64,000 nt of DNA. Origin: Hermetia illucens (Eukaryota; Arthropoda; Insecta; Diptera; Stratiomyidae). Below are positions 10,975 through 22,246 of the stretch, one piece after another. The notes under the pieces were generated by a model, which was given only the letters and a program-made list of their open reading frames with translations, searched no databases and was not told where the DNA came from. The stretch spans positions 71,477,463-71,541,462 of the forward strand of contig NC_051854.1 in the NCBI RefSeq assembly GCF_905115235.1, written 5' to 3'. The first letter of the stretch is position 1. The number at the start of each line of letters is the position of its first letter. The position numbers and the translations under genes are program-made.

Positions 10975-13009
10975 TCAATCAACGAAGAATTCGGCACTAA
11001 ATCATTTGCATCACTGTCCGAAGCGCTCACACGACACGTGAACGTGGCTGAAGCTGAAAAAACAGCCGGTAATCCAAACTGGTGGAAAATCCACGAAGCT
11101 GCAATGGTCGCTGTGCATACGTTCAAAGACCTCATCCTAGAAAGCGAAAATTTCGATTTGTTGAACTATTTAACGTTAGTTCGGAATCTCATGAACTTCC
11201 AAACATCTCCGTACCTCCTAGGCCGCTGCCTTTGGACTTTAAGTGCCTATTCCAAATCAAAACTATATAATCCGCAAATGTTAGAGGAGATACTTGACGT
11301 TACGTTGAGCAGCTTGTCACAAGATAAGCCGATGGTATTGAAGATTTGCGCTGTTCGGTAGGTTGAAACATAGTTATTTCTCAGAATTTAGTTTGATCCT
11401 TATAATTTGTCGTTCTCCCATAAAGCGCAATCTATGGTTTCGTAACAAATATCCACAAATCCGAAGACGATCGTGGTTTGATTATTTTATCCAAACTAAA
11501 TGGATTCGTCGATGGAATCATGGCAATGATCGGTACATCACAGAGCACAGTGCTATCCTTACTATTGGAAGCTCTCACCATAATTATCTCCGTAAGTATG
11601 AGCAATTATAGGAATAAAGTAGATACGATAATCGAATTCATCTGTAGTTTGATGATAACTTTGCTGCATCAGTTCAATCGAAGGTCATACCTTTGACTAT
11701 CGCAATTTTCCTAAAGTATCCCGAAGATCCATTTATACTCGAACTAGTGCAGGATATGTTGAAAGCCCTTTCCCAAAATCCACTGTGCCTGCAACCTCTA
11801 CAAGAGAAAATTATCCCAACTTTGGTAAGTTTTATGTCTCCTTTATAGCTTGCAAAATCTAAGTTGATTTCTGTTCAGGTGAGCATATTCAATCTGCAAA
11901 ATGATCAGGCACGCACTGCAAATCAAGAAATTGCGTTAGATGTTCTTGCAACCCTCGTAAAATATTCACAACCACCACTTAGTGATAATCTCATAGAGAA
12001 CGCGTTCCCAGCAGCTGTGCATTGTATTCTTCGTTCAGATGACCATTCTGTAATGGTTAGCGGTGGCGAATGCTTACGTGCGTTTGTCTATACTTCACCA
12101 GAGCAAATTTGTGCCTACAAGAATGGCGAAGGACTAAAGTATATAATGCAAGTGACTGAAATGCTTTTGAATCCGCGAAATAGCGAGCTAACTGCGGGTC
12201 ACATCGGCCGCTTAGTCATAACCATCATCATAAAAATGGGCAACATGCTTGGTGAAAATGTTGATCTACTTCTGAAAGCTGTAATCAGCAAAATGCAACT
12301 TGTCGAATGCCTTAAAGTGATAATGAGTTTAGTTGTGATATTCGCTCACCTATTCCTCACCCAAATGGATGCAGTGTTGAACTTCTTGAGTACAGTCCCT
12401 GGTCCCACTGGAGAACCTGCAATGCATTTCTTATTTTCGAACTGGCTCACGCGGCAGCATCTATTCTTCGGAGCATATGAACGGAAAGTAACTACGATGG
12501 CTCTTTGTAAGCTATTCGAATATGGCGTGACAACGCAAGATAGTCGACTCACCTCCATCACTATCAAAGACTTAGTGATCAACAACACCTCTGAAGGTCG
12601 TACAACCAGATCGAAAGCAAGCACCTCCCAAACTTGGGTGAGCATTCCAGCACTCGTGAAAATTTTCAAACTGTTGATAAACGAATTGGGCAGCTTGAGG
12701 GACGCCAAACAGTCTGATGATGAATCCGAAACTCAGAGTGATGATGAGCAGGATACTAGTGAGAAGTCGCCGAATAAAATACGAACGGTATCGGATCTCT
12801 ATTTCAACGATGAAGATGATGAGAACGCCGATGATGATCAGTTGATGCAAGAGTTGCTCAAGGATCCTATCTTCCAAACAAATATGGAAGACAATTTAAC
12901 CAAATTTTTACAAAATTTCAGCACCAGTGAACACTTTCCAATGTTCGTAGAACAGTTGAATGATAGTGAAAAAGCGACTTTACGAAGTATTCAAGTGGAG
13001 AATGCATAA
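10975..13009 (+). CDS. Ipo9: Importin-9, coding exons 5-8 and stop
   Basis: Exons: 10975-11357, 11426-11591, 11648-11824 and 11879-13009, separated by GT-AG introns of 68, 56 and 54 bp. Together with exons 1-4 they give 3039 nt, that is 1012 aa, close to the family's usual length. HEAT-repeat blocks match importin-9 along the whole length: NPNWWKIHEAAMVAV, SPYLLGRCLW, IMQVTEMLLNPRNSELTA, PGPTGEPAM and IPALVKIFKLLINEL. An acidic stretch at about residues 915-957 (SDDESETQSDDEQD and NDEDDENADDDQ) corresponds to the acidic segment known in this family. The protein ends LNDSEKATLRSIQVENA with TAA at 13007. No frame break is seen. It most likely acts in nucleus-cytoplasm transport in all cells. 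Confidence 0.95.
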
Positions 13010-13106
13010 TAAGGTCTAACATGTATTTTTCGTTTTATTCTAAGTTTCAAATTAATGTTTCTAATTTATAACTAGCTACGAATGTCATAAAAATTGCTGC
13101 ACATTT

Positions 13107-13112
13107 AATAAA
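13107..13112 (+). promoter_or_regulatory. Poly(A) signal of importin-9
   Basis: AATAAA lies 98 bp after the stop codon in AT-rich 3' UTR, the first canonical hexamer downstream of the gene. Confidence 0.7.
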
Positions 13113-13310
13113 ATATATATTTTTGAAGTTTTTCTATTTGGATTATGAAACGGTGACAAATGGATTAAGAAACGCCGAATATTCCCCTTATGGTATAATG
13201 TAGTGCGGGCATCGATGGCTGGTTGTGGAATATTTGTGCAATTCTATAGCCCTAATATCAGACGACAGATTATGACATCTTTCCATATTATGATCTGATA
13301 TGTCCACGGA

Positions 13311-13478
13311 ATGGATGATTCGCAAGTCTTTGGTCGTCGTGACCTGCTGACATTCAACTCCTTAGACACCGAGGAGACGAAGGACGACATGCAAAGAAGA
13401 AGTCATATTGAAGAAGCTTTGGCGTTCCTACAGCGCACAACTGCTCTTGAGGTTACTGCAGAGCAAGTAGAGGCATAA
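13311..13478 (+). CDS. Small unrecognised ORF, 55 codons
   Basis: The ORF opens with ATG (MDDSQVFGRRDLLTFNSLDT) and ends AEQVEA-TAA. Its composition looks protein-like (acidic, charged, helical, no low complexity), but no family was recognised. It lies about 300 bp beyond the importin-9 stop and just before a mariner remnant. It may be an exon, a decayed gene piece or chance. No splice sites are proposed. Confidence 0.2.
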   Translation: MDDSQVFGRRDLLTFNSLDTEETKDDMQRRSHIEEALAFLQRTTALEVTAEQVEA

Positions 13479-13529
13479 AAACGAATTTCTGCAGGATGCA
13501 TTATAAAAGTAATGCGTATTTACCGGAAA

Positions 13530-14290
13530 AAATAGATTTATTCATCCGATTGGTACAGACGGTTAAAATTCTTCAAAATAGTCTCCTGCATCGTTACACT
13601 TGCAGAAACAATTCTACCACGCCTGGAAAGCACCCTGAAACTCCTCGACTGGAATGCCTCTCATGAACCTTGTAACTTGAGCTTGAATGTTCTCTATCGA
13701 CTTCAGTCGGGGAGCAAAAAAAAGTCACATGGAGCCAAGTCGGGCCTGTAAGTAGGCTGGAGCACCGCAGAAGTCCTGTTCTAGGTCAAGAAGTTGATAA
13801 CGACGCAGGCCGTATGGCTGGTAGCATTGCCGTGGTGGAGCTTGAAGACGTCTTTGATGTCAGGCCCCCTCGTTTCAGCCTCTTGACCACTTCCAGGTAA
13901 AAGGTTGCGTTGACAGTTTGTCCTTGCGGTACAAACTTAAAATGGACGATTCCTCTGACGTCGAAGAAGCCAATTAGCAGTGTTTTGATGCGAGACTTGC
14001 TCATGCATGCTTTTTTTTTTGTTTGAGGGAAGATTATGTGTGCCACTCGGAGCTCGCTTTGGAATCTCGAAATGCATCCCTCTTTAAAGACCTCTTGAAT
14101 CATTCGATAAATTTCCGTTGCATTCTTTCCCAGCCGCACACAAAACTTGATCGCCTGTTCCAATGAGCGCTCCATTACGCAGTGAGATATCGAAAAGCAG
14201 AATTGGCGCAAAGACATCCTAACATCTCTACTGCTTAGAGCAAACTGAGACAAAGCGCATTTAAACGAACAACCTCGAAAATTTTAATTG
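13530..14290 (-). mobile_element. Mariner element remnant
   Basis: The minus strand encodes mariner transposase: MERSLEQAIKFCVRLGKNATEIYRMIQEVFKEG (N-terminal helix-turn-helix, about 14170-14090), then LIGFFDVRGIVHFKFVPQGQ (first catalytic Asp) near 13950, LHHGNATSHTA near 13840, and the C-terminus ending near 13560. The second catalytic Asp of the usual HHDNA motif is Gly here. There is an internal deletion after the N-terminal domain and frames shift, so the copy is inactive. Clear terminal repeats were not located. Confidence 0.8.
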
Positions 14291-14394
14291 TGTTGGTAAA
14301 ATTGCCCGAAGCAAATTGAAACGCTGGATTACCAATTTTTCGTTTCTCTTCTAGCTACTTTTGCAAAGTTTATTCGTTTGTTTGCGCTTTGTAC

Positions 14395-16330
14395 TCCGTT
14401 TAACGTCTCTGAAGGAATGGAGCCCGGCAGATATGAAATATGGTCTGCATCTCATCATCGAATACAAGATGAAGCGTTCACTACCAGGATTTTCTTTTTG
14501 GAGGATGGATGATATGGCATCTCCTTGTGTGTGTGTGGTCCTGCCTAGTTTTTATCAATTTCATCAGGATACCGAATTCTCTCAACTGTGTACATTTTTA
14601 CTGTGGCTATCCTATAATAGGTGACCTTGAAGTCAATGAAATAATGGTACAACTTATTGCCATATTCCAACAGTTTTTCTATCACTTGCTGCAGAAAAAA
14701 ATTTTTATCTGTTGCTGATTTGCCTGGAGTGAAGCCGCCTTAGTATAAGCCGATGATGTTCTAGACGTATGGGACCATCCGGCCTAGCAGGATTGCGGTG
14801 AATACCTTATAGATGGTACTCAGCAACGAAATATCTCTATGATTGCCGTACTGCGTGATGCCTACCTTTTTATGAATGGGACAGATAATGCCTCGTTACC
14901 AGTCATCAGGCATTGATTCGTTGTCCCACACCTTGAACATCAGTTGATGAACCCTTGGTGTAACAGGTCACCTCCATATTTAACCAGTTCGACTGTAATT
15001 CCATCAGCTCCTGGCGACTTATGGTTTTTAAGCCGATGGATTGCACGGACTATCTCTTCCATGGTTCATGCCGGAAGTATTTGTCCGTTGTCTTCAGTTG
15101 GCGATGCCGATGTTCTGGTTGTTGAGCAGTTCATCAAAATGCTCAACCCATCGCTCCAATATGCCCACTCTGTCGGAAATCAGATTTTGCTCTTTGTCTT
15201 TCAGGATGAGCATCGAGGTGTTTAATGCTTCATCCTGCTGGCTTGTTGGTAAAACTTCCGCGCCTGGTGCGGTTGCCCCTTGTACTTTTCGAGTTCACAC
15301 ACTTGTTTGTTCTCCCAGGTTTCCTTTCTACGTCTGTGAAATCGCGTCTCCACTCGACGGAGTTCGTGATAAGTCTCCGCGCATGCCCACGTTCTTCGAG
15401 GATGCTGCATTCTTCGGTTCCGACTTTTTTTGCGACTGGGGCCAAGTATGTTTGTGGCCGTAATGATAACGTTCTTCAGGTGATTGTGAAGATCATTTGT
15501 TGATGCTTAATCTCCAGGATCTCTGTTGACTGCGGTTATTACGTCATCCAGTCCCCCTTATAGGTATTGTGGAGGGCTGTGCTGTGGATGGCTTCAGTGT
15601 TAACTCCACCTGATTGTCCCAGGGGATTCTAGGTGGTATTGTTACTCGAGCCCGGAGCACCATGTCAACGACAGAGTGATCCGAATCTATATTGGCCCCC
15701 TATGTGTTCTGATATTCATCAAGGCTGAGAAGTGGTGACATTCGATCAACACGTGGTTGGTTAAAAGTGGTCTCGTCTAGAGAGGCCCAAGTATGTTTGT
15801 GGACTGCTTTTCGCGCAAACCAGGTACTTTCACAACCATTTTGTATGGCACTGCTAGTTGAATAATCCACAGAATAAACTAAGGAAGCCAACGTATCACC
15901 TGAATAAGAGCTCCGTCCCTACTTGACTGTTAAAATCCCCAAGTATAATTTTGATATCATACCTGAAACAGCGTCGAGGGTTCGTTTTACTGTCTCATAG
16001 AAGGTATTCCTCTCAGACTCTGCAGCCGCCTCTGTAGGAACGTGAACGCAACCGCAGAATGCATAACATTTTGTTACGTTTTCAAAGCCGATAACAGCAG
16101 GTTTCATTTTTTGGCTGACTAGGAAACCTACTCCGAGCACATGATTTACTGGATAGCCACTATAATATAAGGTGTAGTGCTTCTTCTCTAGGAAACCGGT
16201 CCCTGTCCAACGCGTCTTCTGCAATGCTGTTGCATCCGCCCTATATTGGGACAAGGTATCGGCTAGCTGCCTGACAGCTCCTTCTCTGTACAGGGAGCGC
16301 ACGTTCGATGAAAAAATGAAAAAATGCGCA
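14395..16330 (-). mobile_element. LINE family D, copy D1 (endonuclease to RT start)
   Basis: On the minus strand the order is: endonuclease start (RSLYREGAVRQLADTLSQYRADATALQ, near 16300), YSGYPVNHVLGVGFLVSQKMKPAVIGFE near 16120, STWFARKAVHKHTWASLD near 15800, then the RT linker and fingers down to about 14540. The 3' half is absent. Frames are repeatedly broken. Copies D2-D5 elsewhere supply the RT and 3' end. The clade is not assigned. The copies with 3' ends finish in short GATGAT-type repeats, which recalls RTE-group elements. Confidence 0.75.
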
Positions 16331-18037
16331 AATCGTTATTCCGTTTACGTTGCTGAGTTCGTCGTTGTGTCATCAGTCCAGTCTAAGGCTCCTGTTGTGG
16401 CTTCGTAACAAGTTGTCTTCCAGGTAGGGTTGTCAGCCCTAGCCAACCCCCAATCTGGAGGACCAGTTGGTACAATTTGTTCTGTTTTTAGGCGCGCAGC
16501 TTTTCGTTAAAAAAGAACTCCCAACTGTCACCAGGTGGTGGTGGAGGTAGGGGTCAGCAGTCATTTCCCAGTTTTATGCTCCATCGCCGGTACCAATTCA
16601 CGTTTCCCCATGGAATCTATACTACCCTTTGACTACTACATAGCAGTTTATGTAAAAATAACGATCTTTCTTAATATATCTAAAGCGTCACATTTCCGAC
16701 GAATAAAATTGAACTAAGATTACTAAATACTTTAGGTTCAAAATGTAAAGACCTCTGCCAGCTAATATTTAATATATGTTAATATATGTAGAGGCTGACC
16801 AAATTATTAGGGCCACTAACATTTTCCCCATAATTTTAGGAGCATGATATTTTTTTCATGTTATTATTATTGTTTCTTGAAAAATATGTACTTCTACTAT
16901 GTGATGCTATATTTTTTGTCAATGTTCTGGTGATGATGCATATTTGAACATAGTTTATAATGGACACTGCGGCCGCGGTATAGACAGAATCACACAGAAA
17001 GTTGGTGTAAAATTACAATTAACAACAAATGGAAGGGCAACTGTGGTCCTAAAAAGTTAACGTCGCCTAGGGATGAGGGAGAAATAAGGGATATTTGTGT
17101 CCAAAATAGAAAGGCTCCTTCAATGACCATAATGGCACAGATCCAAGATACCAGCATTTCAATCCCAGTAAGGTCAGCTCGATGTCTAGGAAAATAATTG
17201 GGTTTTTCATATCAACGTCCACTAAAGAAACCACTTCGTGCCCCTACGATATTGATAAAATGGTTCAATAGATGTAAATAACATTTGAATTTGAGTGATG
17301 ACGTTTAGCAAAAGGTGACTAGACTTCTTTTTAATAAAAATAATCAGCCATTTAGCTTACGTTTAGTCTCTGTTTTGCAAAGCCCAAACTCGACAATCCT
17401 TTCGGAGTTTGCCTTTTTGATGAATCGTTGGTGTATGCATCAGTTAACAAATTAGCTTTTGTGAAAAGAAGTCCTGATGAAAAATTTAAAGAAGATTGCA
17501 TCGTAAAAAGGATCGAACATCCATTCAGTATTATAGCCTGGTTAGTGATTGGCAACAAAAGTACAGGGCGCCTATAAGTTATCCAAAAAACAATGAGGCG
17601 GGGCTAATATATAATATAAAGGTCTTGGAAACCAGAATGATACTCAAAGTACACGAATGGTTATAAAATGGCAACTTTATATTTGGGTACGACTCTACTT
17701 CATACCAAAAGGCTAAAAAAGAACGGATTTTTTTAGAAAAAAACTCATACAAGAGCTTTTCATTAAAAGCTTTTGGAGATCAATGAAAAACAAGTTCGCT
17801 TGTGTCCGCCTAAGCGAATGGTTTGTTCTGCGATTGCTCTCGCCTGTGTTCGGATCGCGCTTTTGCAAATTCTCCCTTCACTCCACCATCCGCATAAATT
17901 CAGATCCTTCAATCTGACAAACTGGAGCGATTTCCAACGCGACTTAGCCAGTGCACTGGGCCCTTCCCTGTACTTTTAATTTATATTTCCTATTTTATAC
18001 AATTTTTACCTATACTTAGTAGGCCGGTACATATGAA

Positions 18038-18150
18038 TTTACAGTATTTTAGAGAAAATATTACATAGTAGGCAATGATAAGTTTACAGTATTTTTAGAG
18101 AAAATATTACATAGTAGGCAATGATAAAGTGGATAAGTTTACAGTATTTT
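18038..18150 (+). repeat. Short tandem duplication, 45-46 bp unit, about 2.3 copies
   Basis: The unit starting TTTACAGTATTTTAGAGAAA and ending near GGCAATGATAAG occurs at 18038-18082 and 18083-18129, with a 13-bp partial third copy at 18138-18150. It lies between the endonuclease end and the RT linker of LINE copy A and breaks that LINE's frame. Confidence 0.85.
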
Positions 18151-19434
18151 ACACGAAACTACAATTGACAAACATGCTCCAGTTAAGGAACCTGGTTTGT
18201 ACAAATACGAGTGTCTTTCCCCCTCAACGCTCCTTCCTAGTCTGCAATAGAAACGGACTACTGCAGCACAGGAAACAATTATTTCACCGGTTACGGAACA
18301 GATGCAATGATGACTACCGTCTCCTCTCTGAGATCATCAAAGACCTGTCCAGCAAAATCAATGGAGCAATTCGGTCCGAACTGAATGCATCTTACAAGAA
18401 ACTCCTCAAACCTGCCCCACAAGTTTTCTCAATAATCAATCGATTGGTTGGAATAAAAAAAATCTTCTATTAACGTCAACCACATCCCGATAAAAATATT
18501 ATAGGTAATCTCCAGTGTCACTCCCCGGAGGAAAAAATATCCGCTTACGTAGACTATTTCAGCCTCTTACTCAGAGCCAAATTGCCAGCGGACCCCATCT
18601 GGAACTCGGTAGTCGCCACTACTGTCAGCGATCAAAGGTTGAGCTTGGAAAGGTCTTACCTTTGCCCCTTTCCCCCAGATGCCCGGCCGATATAGTCAGA
18701 ACAGGCCCGTTCGCCTCCTTCTTTACCTCCCTAAAAGAAGTCGAACTTGCAATCTCCCGGTCGAACAATAAAAAATCTTCGTGCGCCTACCATCAGTGAA
18801 CGTCTCGCCATCCTCTTAAACAACAGCCTGAACAACGGCTACTTGCCAGTATCTTGGAAGTCAGCCCTCCTCATATCTATCCCTAAGAAGCAGTGCTCGG
18901 GCGATCTCAAAGATATGAGGCCTATCTCCCTTCTTTCCAATATTGAATAAATGAAAATATACACTACTCCCCTATCATTCCACTTAATCAATTCGGCTTC
19001 GAAAACCTCAGATCCATGGAGCAGGCAATCCTGTATCTTCAAGACCATATCCTCAATCACATGGAAAATGCATCGTAGCCTGCGCCTTAGACCTCGAAAA
19101 GGCATTTGATTCAATTTGGAAAGAGGGATAGCTCTACAAACTAATTCAGTCCAATTGCCCCCTCCCCTTATTCAGAATCCTCGCAAACTTCATCTCCAAC
19201 AGAACTTGCCACGTGCGGTTCGATGGACTTCGCTCCATCGACTTCCCGGTAAACTCAGGAGTCCCTCAGGGATCTATTCTAGGCCCCAAGCTTTTTAACA
19301 TTTCCCTTCCTCCCGTAAACCTATCTCCCACGACAACAGCAACTCAGGCAGCCCTTCTTCCGCCTTTTTCCCCTAACGACAATGGTCTTCCCGCGTCAGG
19401 AGGGATCCTCTTCGCTGATGATAGCATCCTATAT

Positions 19435-19742
19435 GCTATTCTCACCGATAGCCAAGCAGCGATCAAGGCACTTAGGTCCAACCAGGTGAACTCTAAACTG
19501 GTATGGGAATGCCTTGAGAGACTGAATACACTCGGTTCGTCCAACAAGGTCTGGATACTTTGGGTTTCAGGCGTTGCTGGGTTGGAAGGCAACGAGGCAG
19601 CGGGCGAACGAGCCAAAAAGGAAGCAGGGAAGCCTTTACACCGGCCAGAACCCTTCCGTGAAATCGGAAACGGTTTCATGGCTATGAATCTAAGAAATGA
19701 AGGAACAGTTGAGGGAACTATACTGGGCGGGCCTACCATGGA
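19435..19742 (+). mobile_element. LOA RNase H segment embedded in LINE copy A
   Basis: From GCTATTCTCACCGATAGCC onward this is nearly identical to LOA-1 positions 4753 to about 5055. The junction has GCTAT microhomology and keeps frame, so RT text FADDSILYA runs straight into LTDSQAAIKAL. The RNase H piece lacks the domain's first catalytic motif (YTDGS). At about 19742 the Jockey-type sequence resumes (KAKTCIYALP). Confidence 0.85.
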
Positions 19743-19782
19743 GAAAGCAAAAACCTGCATTTACGCATTGCCAACTACACAC

Positions 19783-20057
19783 GGATGGCTCAAGTGGTTA
19801 GAGCGCTGGGCTGTCGTAGCGGAAGGCCGCGGTTCAAATCTCACTGGCGGCGGTGGGATTTGTTATCGTGACTGGATGTCGGATACCAGTCGACTCAGCT
19901 GTGAATGAGTACCTGAGTCAAATCAGGGTAATAATCTCGGGCGAGCGCAATGCTGACCACATTGCCTCCTAGTGTACCGTTACGGTCTTGAATGAAGTGC
20001 TCTAACACACTTCAAGGCCCTGATCCAATATGGATTGTTGCGCCAACGATTATTATT
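19783..20057 (+). mobile_element. Full-length tRNA-derived SINE with 10-bp target duplication
   Basis: The SINE has a tRNA-like head with an A box (TGGCTCAAGTGG, about 19786) and B box (GGTTCAAATCT, about 19834). A unique body follows, then a tail ending GATTATTATT. Perfect flanking duplications AACTACACAC lie at 19773-19782 and 20058-20067, cleanly splitting the Jockey-type coding sequence. Removing the 275-bp element plus one duplication restores continuity of that LINE. Other copies: 989-1240 (+) and 49958-50206 (-). Confidence 0.95.
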
Positions 20058-21568
20058 AACTACACACTCAAGCCGAAACCAAACATTTAATACCTGGGAA
20101 TCTCCCTCAACAACAAACTTAAATCCAACCCTCATGTCAGATCTGCTATTGCCAATGCCTCTAAGGCCTCAGCTACTTTAAAAAATCTCCTCTCATCCCG
20201 GGCCCTGTTCCCTGCCACCAAAACCCTTTTATGCAAAATTCTTATTCGTCCAATCCTGACCTATGGTTTCCCAGCATGGATTACCATGCCACCGAACATA
20301 GCAGAAGCCCTCCAACGCTTTGAAAGGACGATACTCAGGAAATGCGCGGCCAAATACAGAAGGCCAAACCTAAAATTTCACAAAAACTCTCTCCTGTACG
20401 ACCTCTTCAGGGTTTCCCCCTTAATTCCGCACATGATAAAGTTCTGACTGAAGAAGGGGCTGTCCCACCCTAACCCGCTGATAAAAAATCTCGCTAAGCA
20501 CAATGCTTTATTACGCGAACAGAGGTACTACGTGTCAGGGCTGGCTCTCCTCTCGGACAGTAATTCTCCTCTCAACTACCACGCCTCCCCTCCCTCCTTC
20601 ATACCCTCCTTTTATCAAAGCCCCTCCCCGGATTTTTACAGAGGCTAACCGCGTAGGGCCAATGTTCCGGCAGTCAATTCCCGCGCAGGTGTAAATCACT
20701 TCCCATTATTTTCTTTACCTAGCCTAAATTAAGACAATCAAAATGAATTAGCCTGTACAATATGTAATATCTGCAAGCATTAACTTCTCTTCCCTAAATT
20801 AAGGTCCCTCCTTCTACCAATTAGGCTCCACAATATATGCACCGCAATCCCACAGTCCTCTTCATCCCTCCCGCCTTTGGTCACTATCCTTGCACAGGTC
20901 CAAATCGAGTAAAAGGTGGCCCTTTCTCAGAATGCTACCACTATTGAGAAAGGACTGGGCTTTACTCCAAAATCCGTCGATCAATCCTGTCCACCTGTGC
21001 CTAAAAACTCCCTTTTTCCCGTTTTCCAGTACGGAGTACTATTTTGTGTTATGTTTGTTTAATTGTAAGTTATAAATTATTCTTAAGTTTAAGCACATGT
21101 TATGTCAAATGAACATTGACATGCACCACCTTTTCACTTTATACCATGTAACCGACTAGGCCACAAAGTTTTCAAAAAAAATATAATGAATAAGATACAG
21201 TTGACAGAGGTCCTTATGGTGGTTAAGCATAGAAGTGATGAAATGAAAATAAACTGCATGAAATGTATTGAAACCACGCCATTGGGAGTAAGTGTTACAA
21301 TTCCAACAAAAGACGGTTTAACTAAATATTAAATTTTTATTTCATTTTCAAAATTATTGGATTATATTTCAAATGTCTACTCAATACTGTTTGACAACAT
21401 AAATAATTTGTAAAAATTGGTATCGAGTTTGTTAACTTTTCTTGCATATGAACTGAAATTAGGTATTTTTTCAAAGGCGGCTCTAATACTTTGGCCACTC
21501 ACTGTATATTCCATAAATGCTTTTATGATTTATCTAACACAAGAATGTCTCCAATCTCCTTAAAAAAT

Positions 21569-21577
21569 AAAAAAAAA
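21569..21577 (-). terminator. Pol III terminator of tRNA-Tyr
   Basis: A run of nine T on the minus strand lies 6 bp beyond the tRNA 3' end, as expected for RNA polymerase III termination. Confidence 0.8.
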
Positions 21578-21583
21578 GAAGAC

Positions 21584-21674
21584 TCCTTCGAGCCGGATTT
21601 GAACCAGCGACCTATGGATGTCTACATCTGAATACTTCTACAGTCCACCGCTCTACCAACTGAGCTATCGAAGG
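21584..21674 (-). tRNA. tRNA-Tyr (GTA) with an 18-nt intron
   Basis: The minus strand folds as a tRNA: acceptor stem CCTTCGA with TCGAAGG plus discriminator A, D arm with TAGCTCAGTTGGTAGAG (A box), anticodon stem-loop around CTGTAG, and T arm GGTTCAAATCC (B box). The anticodon is GTA. An 18-nt intron (AAGTATTCAGATGTAGAC) sits one base 3' of the anticodon, the canonical place; tRNA-Tyr genes of flies are known to carry introns. The mature length is 73 nt without CCA. The gene looks intact despite lying 78 bp from the end of a Tc1-like transposon. Confidence 0.95.
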
Positions 21675-21679
21675 CACAC

Positions 21680-22246
21680 GACCCGGCTTGTCAAAGTGCA
21701 CACAAGAATATATTCAACAGCATTTCTACTCGCTAAATTATTAAATGAAAACGTTGTGGGCAAATTTTCCCGAACAATTATCAAGCAATTGAAAACTTAG
21801 AATTTCTAACATGCCTTTTTCCATTTTCCTTCGAAAGTGTACATAATAATTGACATATTCCCGTAATTTCTTGAATTCAGATATCGAAGTCATGATAGTT
21901 GAAGAAGCAGAGCAAGTGAAGAATGTAAATTGTTTCGATTCTTGTTATCCTTGAAAAATTATGTAATTAAGAATATATGGCTACTTTGAAATGATATTTG
22001 CAACAAAATTAACTGGATATTGTAGGGACGTTTAGGTGATTTTCTGTGTTGCTTTTCCAATTTGGCATATAACACGAACGGAAGTCGTGTGATTCGCTTA
22101 TTTCTACCAATTCGGACTATTTGGATTTGTCATGCCAATGCGACGTCAAACCAGCGCACGTGCGGGCTCAATTCTTTCCGGAGTATTTTTAGAGATGTTT
22201 AAATTTACGTACATTGTAAGCGATTTCTGCGTTGAAAAGTAGTTTT
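21680..22246. other. Unassigned AT-rich stretch
   Basis: The 5' flank of tRNA-Tyr and the DNA up to LINE D2. No gene, repeat or transposon was recognised. Confidence 0.4.

Larger units (their letters stand above)
17785..21166 (+). mobile_element. Jockey-type LINE, copy A (carries LOA piece and SINE)
   Basis: Parts in order: endonuclease end (WSDFQRDLASAL near 17925), RT linker (18170-18460), RT (LLISIPKKQCSGDLKDMRPI near 18870, LEKAFDS near 19095, GVPQGSILGPKLFN near 19257-19300, FADDSILYA near 19410). A LOA RNase H segment follows at 19435-19742. The LINE then resumes (19743 onward) up to a SINE insertion at 19783-20057, with the RT thumb and C-terminus at 20068-20640 (YLGISLNNKLKS, LRKCAAKYRRPN) and a 3' UTR to about 21166. 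An in-frame TAG at 19129-19131 interrupts RT. The RT style fits the Jockey/CR1 group. The element sits inside Tc1 transposase. The exact 5' boundary is uncertain. Confidence 0.8.
16788..21506 (+). mobile_element. Tc1-like DNA transposon, split by a LINE
   Basis: Terminal inverted repeats of about 28 bp are seen at 16789-16816 (GGCTGACCAAATTATTAGGG) and, inverted, at 21481-21506 (ending TTGGCCACTCACTGTA), imperfectly matched. Degraded transposase text runs from about 16960 to 17780 (RAPSMTIMAQIQDTSIS, a decayed SIMAWG-type block near 17530, VHEWL...NGNFIFGYDS near 17660). It resumes at 21167-21333 (MNKIQLTEVLM, MKCIETTP, GLTKY stop). The gap is occupied by the Jockey-type LINE copy A. Many stops and frameshifts are present; the element is inactive and older than the LINE inside it. 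Confidence 0.75.

Noticed and set aside
19783-19850. tRNA gene at the head of the SINE
   Set aside because: A and B boxes are present, but the stems do not form a complete tRNA, and the unit has a SINE body, tail and target duplications.
19213-19908. 231-codon RT-RNase H frame as a possible domesticated host protein
   Set aside because: It lacks the RT thumb and the first RNase H motif, has a stop just upstream, and ends by running through a decayed LINE and into a SINE. It is transposon debris.
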